NCBI RefSeq assembly: GCF_030272615.1
Contig: NC_081410.1
Coordinates: 573,511,241 to 573,575,240 of the forward strand
Source: Cryptomeria japonica
Taxonomy: Eukaryota > Streptophyta > Pinopsida > Cupressales > Cupressaceae
Reading direction: 5' to 3'
DNA length: 64,000 nt
Shown here piece after piece: positions 59,438 to 64,000 of this stretch. The notes beneath the pieces were generated by a model. It worked only from the letters and a program-made list of their open reading frames with translations. It did not search any database and was not told the DNA's origin. The position numbers and the translations under genes were made by a program. Every line of letters starts with the position of its first letter. Positions within the stretch are counted from its first letter, which is position 1.

Positions 59438-60890
59438 TGTGTAAGAGGGAGGAAAGGATGGAAGGAGAGTACAAGAGACTAGAGAGAGAGAGGTGTGAAG
59501 AGGGGGAGAGAGTGAGAAAGAGTGGTAATGAGAAAGGGAGAGAGGGAGGGGGAGGAGAGAGGGAGAGAATAAAAGAGAGATACACCTGAGTGAAGGTGAG
59601 AGTGAGATAGAGAGAGGATGAGAGGGAGAGACTTAAGAGAGAAATAATGTGAGAGAGATATGCTTGATAGAGGAGGAGAGTGAGATAGAGAGATAGAGGT
59701 AGAGAGAGGGAGAGAGAGTTAAGAGAGAAATAATGAAAGAGAGAAGATTCATGGAACATTGTTTAGGCACATATCATGTTGATGGAAGATTCGACTAACA
59801 TAGTGTGTTAGTTGCTTTCGCTGATTCACGGACTAAGTGGTCATCATTTTGTTTTGCCTTGTGAAACAGTGAATTTGACTAACATAGTGTGTTACTAGCT
59901 TTCACTGATTCATGGGCTGTGTGGCCGCCATTTTCTTTTGCCCTGTGAAACCTATGAATTCGACTAACATGGCATGTTAGTCGCTTTCACTGATTCGCGG
60001 GCTGCATGGCCACCATTTATTTTTCCTTGCGAAATAGAGAATTTGACTAACATAGATGTTAGTCGCTTTCTGGTTGTTTTGGTCTTAATGACATAGGCTT
60101 CCCCGATGTAGTCACTTCATTTGTGTCGAGCTCATCTTCCTCATCGAGCATTGGGATAACTCAAAACGCATCTCCCCAACAATGTATGTTATCTTGATGA
60201 GTCTGACTCCCCTTCTTGCTTGGTATCACTTTATCAGAGAGAGTCTCTTTGATAGAGTCCCCTTCTCTATTTAGTGCATCGGGTATTGGGGTAACATAAA
60301 TTGGGACCTCCCGATAACCTGATGTCACCGCTATGAAGACATGACTCCATCAGTTATCGATAAGAGATCCATCGATAGCCCCATTGGGTATCGAGATGAC
60401 ATCTTTTCCTCATTGCTGATAGTGTATGTTATCTCAATGACAATAAAGGGCTTTCGCTGATTCACGGGCTGCGTGGCCGCCATTTCCTTTTGCCTCGCGA
60501 AATAGCGAATTCGACTAACATGGCGTGTAAGTCACTTTCGCTAATTCACAGACTGTGTGGCCACCATTTCCTTTTGCCTCATGAAATAGAAAATTCGACT
60601 AACATAGCGTGTTAGTCACTTTCACTGATTCGTAGACTATGTGGCCGCCATTTCTTTTTGGACCGTGAAACAATGAATTCGACTAACATAGCGTGTTAGT
60701 CGCTTTTGGGTTGTTTCGGTCTTATCGACGTAGTCTTCCCTAATGTAGGATGACATGGAAAGTAAAGAAGGTGCATCTTGAAAATGATCCGACGGTCTGC
60801 GTTATTTCAATGGGCGAAATAGCATGTGGAGTTTATCTTTCGTGAAGCAGCGAAAGGATGGTGGGCCCGACAGATTAGACTAGGATGTTT
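56335..60890. repeat. Large inverted repeat 2 (arms ~1.4 kb, centre near 58610)
   Basis: The left arm, 56335-57725, and right arm, 59480-60890, mirror each other: AGTCTAATCTGTCGGGCCC, a GATCC-GACxGTCTGCG block, dyad units, the TATCGGGATAAC block (56761-57140 against 60076-60450), dyad units, ATGTTCCATGAATC, CT/GA. The middle is not symmetric: about 57728-58250 is directly repeated at 58697-59240. Confidence 0.78.
56761..57140. repeat. Block with repeated ATCGGGATAACATACA-type words
   Basis: Words such as TCGGGATAACATACA, ATCGGGTTATCAGG and CTGATACCCGATG recur in both orientations. The inverted partner is 60076-60450. Non-coding. Confidence 0.6.
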
Positions 60891-61189
60891 TGTGAGGCAA
60901 AAGGAAATGGTGGCCACATAGTCCATGAACCAGCGAAAGCAACTAACATGCCATGTTAGTCGAATTCGCTATTTTGCAAGGAAAAATAAATGGTGGCCAC
61001 GCAGCTCGCGAATCAGTGAAAGCGACTAACATGCCATGTTAGTCGAATTCACAGGTTTCGCAGGGCAAAAGAAAATGGTGGCCACATAGCCCATTAATCA
61101 GCGAAAGCTACTAACACACTATGTTAGTCGAATTCGTTGTTTCATGGGGCAAAAGGAAATGGCAGCCACGCAATCCGCGAACCAATAAT

Positions 61190-62080
61190 AATAAATTGTA
61201 ATTATTAATAATTTTTCGCTTCAGAAAACTAAACTGTAATTTTGGGGCCTTCAAAGCCATATTGATAAGGCTGTAGGTAAAACTTGAACATATGTTACAT
61301 ATGTCTCGTCCATTATCTGCACTGACCATTGTGACTGTAAAAATTATAAAGCAAATGTGACTGTGAATTTCATAAAGCAATATGAAGAAAAAAAAATGAA
61401 AAAAAAATTGAAGACAAATTTTTTTCCTAGTCTACAATAATAATAATAGACTAAAATATCTCTGAAATGTAAAGGGGAAAAAATGTTATCTATTTTCTTC
61501 ATAAACTGGTAGATTATGAAGTGCGATTCATTCACAAATTATGAAGTGTGATTCATTCACACATTTTATAAAATACAATCGCTTCACATTCATAGCACCC
61601 AAGAGTCACATTAAAATATAGACAAAACTTTTCTTATTCAAAGAATGTGACATTGATTAACATAAAATGTCTCTAGGTATGAGAGTACAAACTTTTTCCA
61701 CTGATGTTCAATCAAACTCTATGTTGGAAAAAACCTCACAAAATAAACTCTATATCTACAATGACATTGATTTCAATATATCAGATTCAAAAACACCACT
61801 GGAGAAGCATGACAAAGACTATGAAAGAACCAAGGGAAATTATTCTTCTGTAACTCTAGACATCGTTTTAATCATACCCAGCTACAGCAAAAAAACAAGA
61901 CAAATTTTTTCTTTACACTATGTTGTTCGTACTTAAGAAAAGATAAAATATCAAGCATTTACAGCCTTGGCAATCCATGCATTCTGTGCTCAAAAATAAC
62001 ATTCACACACTACTTTCTATCCGTACATCCTTCAAATATTGCAATGCAAACTTTGAACAATAAACCCAATTTTATGTTTA
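61190..62080. other. Low-copy DNA right of the satellite region, inside the Mutator-like element
   Basis: No recognised gene. A 23-bp direct repeat (ATTATGAAGTGYGATTCATT...) lies at about 61513-61560. The 89-codon ORF at 61667-61936 has no recognisable domain and is not supported further. Confidence 0.45.
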
Positions 62081-62683
62081 TCATGGAGATAGAGCAACTG
62101 GATGGGTGGTAGGATCATGATAATCACATTGATGAATCCAAATTTCTGCTCTCCCTTCTTTAATACTTTTGGTTTTGTACCCATACCCTTCTGGAAAAAA
62201 TATGTTTTCTTTCTTTCTTTCGGCTTCTCCAAGCTGTTACAGATAAAGAAACAACAATTCATGCTTGTGCATCATAGATAAAAGAAACAAAACATTGAAT
62301 ATGCAATTAGAGGAAAAAATATGTTATGGGTATTTTAAGTATCAATACCTTATCTCCTAAGATTGGTCTACCATTGAAATCTTTCCCATGCAAACTGATT
62401 TGACCATGGGCAACAAAAATATCTACAGAAATCATCACTATTATTAACAACTAAAATATAGACTAATAGATTTCATTAATATTTAACTCAAACCTATGTC
62501 ATTCAACGCCTCAGCTGAAGTTGCTAAAAGCCATATCAGCATGAAAGAATAATGCCAAAAATCTCCCAGAAAAGTCTTTGCTCCATCCACGCTAGGAAAA
62601 TAAGGCAGCTCCTTATAGATCTGAGACAAAACATCAGGAGCACCACTTCTATAAGACGAACCCTTCATCTCCACGCTTCCCAT
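62081..62683 (-). CDS. Unrecognised three-exon gene model, 138 residues, possibly a captured fragment
   Basis: On the minus strand: exon 1 62683-62494, exon 2 62422-62349, exon 3 62233-62081. All introns fit GT-AG (donors ATAG|GTTTGA and AAG|GTATTG; acceptors TTCTGTAG and GTAACAG). The lengths, 190, 74 and 153 nt, keep one frame to a TGA. The protein starts MGSVEMKGSSYRSGAPDVL, has a hydrophobic stretch FWHYSFMLIWLLATSAEAL around residues 44-62, then VAHGQISLHGKDFNGRPIL, and ends DYHDPTTHPVALSP. I cannot name the family. The ORF may begin upstream, since the frame is open before this Met. Its place just inside the right terminal repeat resembles gene pieces carried by Pack-MULEs. Confidence 0.5.
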
Positions 62684-62829
62684 GATGATAATGACCAGCA
62701 CCAGAAAGAAAAACCTCTTAACCCCAATCCGGTTGCGACATCCAAACCTAGCATCAAAAAATGGAAATGAAATTGCAGCATCAGAAAATGAAAATGGAAT
62801 TCAATACTGGTAGAATTCAAAACAAATAT

Positions 62830-63133
62830 GTTTGAAATTATGTTTGGGCGGGAGCGGGAGAGGAGTTTTAAAATTGAAATTCAATTTTTTAGACACACGT
62901 GGCTACAAACTGTAGCCGTGCCCGTGAGGCGTGACCAGGAGAATGGCTGACAAATATTAGCCGCGTGCAAATGCTTTCCGTCAACAGCGAACGGCAACAT
63001 GCCTCCACGTCAGAAGCCCGATAGTGGGTCCTGGAACATGTTGTATGGGGTTGTATGGCATGAAAGGGCATGCGATTTTGGGGAGCCGCATCATGGCATG
63101 GAATGTCATTTTGGAGCCAGATTAGCTACAGCC
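62830..63133 (-). repeat. Right terminal inverted repeat of the Mutator-like element
   Basis: The reverse complement matches 48452-48775 in landmark order. The outer end is GGCTGTAGCTAATCTGGCTCC, with 14 of 21 bases like the left end. Exact 9-bp duplication follows. Confidence 0.7.
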
Positions 63134-63142
63134 TATATTTAG
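63134..63142. repeat. 9-bp target-site duplication TATATTTAG, right
   Basis: Identical to 48443-48451. Confidence 0.82.
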
Positions 63143-63333
63143 ATCTAGTATTTACTTTTATGAATATTTAAATCTGTATAATAAAATATTTATTCTTTAT
63201 TTTATTGTATGTATTATATTATAAATATTATATTATGGGGTAAAGAAATATATATTTATTGTTTAAACGTAGGATAAATATTTTATATATTAAGGTGGGA
63301 AGATGAAAGTTATGTATTTGTGTCTTTTTTAAT

Positions 63334-63543
63334 TTATTTATTCAAGAAATGTCAAGATGCATGTATATATTGACAAATATTGTAATTGTGTGAATTGGGG
63401 TTGATCCCAACAACCTTTTACCCTTTCATATGTATTTTATTTATTGAAGAAATGTCAAGATACATGTATATATTGACAAATATTGAATTGGTGTGAATTG
63501 GGGTTGATCCCAACAACCTTTTACCCTTTCATATATATAAATA
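63334..63543. repeat. 103-bp tandem duplication
   Basis: AATGTCAAGATxCATGTATA at 63348 and 63451, both followed by TTGACAAATATTG and GGGGTTGATCCCAACAACC. GGGGTTGATCCCAAC contains the dyad GGG-TTGATCCC. Non-coding. Confidence 0.85.
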
Positions 63544-64000
63544 TTTAGACACTTGATAGCTATCTGAATTTTACATTCACGTGATCTCACACAATTTTTC
63601 TATGTACACATTTATCATACTCATGAACATATACTCTCTCTTTACAAAATTTAAATTCATACTTTTATCCATTTCTCCCTATTCACTTTCTTATCCCAAG
63701 CTAACTAAAAACATGTTGAATACAATTTAATGCTAAATTACTAGTATTTTAATATACTTAATGAATATATTCATTGTAGTAATTAATCCACACTATACAT
63801 TATGATTTGATTCATTACAAGAGTAAAGAACATAAATAAACCATTTAAGGGCTCTTGCCTGTTGGCTTCAAATCCTCTAAATATTTCTAGAGATTAACTA
63901 GAGAACTTATCTCAATTTCAATACAGTGAGAACCCTATGATACTATTCTTAAATAATGTCAACCACGTAGATAAAGATACACTAGATGACTAGATAAACA
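63544..64000. other. AT-rich DNA, nothing recognised
   Basis: No ORF, RNA gene or repeat that I can support. Confidence 0.5.

Larger units (their letters stand above)
48452..63133. mobile_element. 14.7-kb Mutator-like composite element without visible transposase
   Basis: Flanked by perfect 9-bp duplications. Terminal inverted repeats begin GG and share CTGGCTCCAAAA within the first 30 bp; similarity continues for roughly 300 bp, e.g. GGAGGCATGTTGC and TCTCCCGCTC on both sides. Long terminal repeats plus a 9-bp duplication are the signature of Mutator-like elements. The interior holds two nested inverted repeats of satellite and microsatellite DNA and a spliced gene model near the right end. 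No MURA-type transposase motif is visible, so it is non-autonomous or a Pack-MULE-like carrier. Confidence 0.75.

Noticed and set aside
49149-59745. Many long ORFs rich in Ser, Leu and Pro (for example 50743-51303, 57620-58066 and 58692-59222)
   Set aside because: They are frame readings of CT/GA microsatellite DNA, with no start context, codon structure or domain.
61667-61936. 89-codon plus-strand ORF as a gene
   Set aside because: No domain or splice context; AT-rich composition like its surroundings.

Overview
This is a plant nuclear genomic window. It is dominated by nested LTR retrotransposons and a large Mutator-like element. I can support one intact, plausibly functional gene, a bHLH transcription factor at 44870-46045. 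The retrotransposon load and the Tat-type Ty3/gypsy elements with dual RNase H suggest a large-genome seed plant, perhaps a gymnosperm; that assignment is inference. All calls come from reading the sequence by eye, and divergences are rough estimates.

Region 1 (1-42249) is a four-part nest. The oldest layer is a minus-strand Tat-like Ty3/gypsy element. Its 5' LTR is 40541-42249 and its 3' LTR lies beyond base 1. It carries gag, protease, RT, RNase H, a second RNase H and integrase remnants, plus a plus-strand (antisense) plant mobile domain (PMD) pseudogene. A minus-strand Ty1/copia element (1321-19506, target duplication AGGAG) is inserted in the PMD region. A plus-strand Tat-like element with 779-bp LTRs (2731-3509 and 13718-14496, flank GACAT) is inserted in that copia 3' LTR. 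It keeps gag-protease fused in frame to the integrase C-terminus and also carries an antisense PMD. Its 5' side is rearranged: the 5' LTR is followed by a second copy of the copia flank. A gag-protease-only LTR element (28763-36574, target duplication CATCT) is inserted in the gag of the oldest element.

Region 2 (42250-48442) is a low-copy island. It contains AT-rich DNA, three tandem ~230-bp repeats upstream of the gene, the intronless bHLH gene, and a decayed tandem copy of that gene (about 47008-47608).

Region 3 (48452-63133) is a 14.7-kb Mutator-like composite element with perfect 9-bp target duplications (TATATTTAG) and ~300-bp diverged terminal inverted repeats. I see no transposase. 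The interior is two nested large inverted repeats made of CT/GA microsatellite, arrays rich in CATATG and CCTAAGG, and ~100-bp units holding the dyad GACTAACAT/ATGTTAGTC. Near the right end is a three-exon minus-strand gene model of 138 codons that I do not recognise, possibly a captured fragment. The remainder to 64000 is AT-rich with one 103-bp tandem duplication.

The most interesting signal is at 12802-13077 in the plus-strand Tat element: seven tandem hairpins share a constant 15-nt loop, while their stems differ in sequence yet stay complementary, and every non-Watson-Crick pair is G-U on the plus strand. That pattern points to a selected RNA structure in the element's sense transcript.
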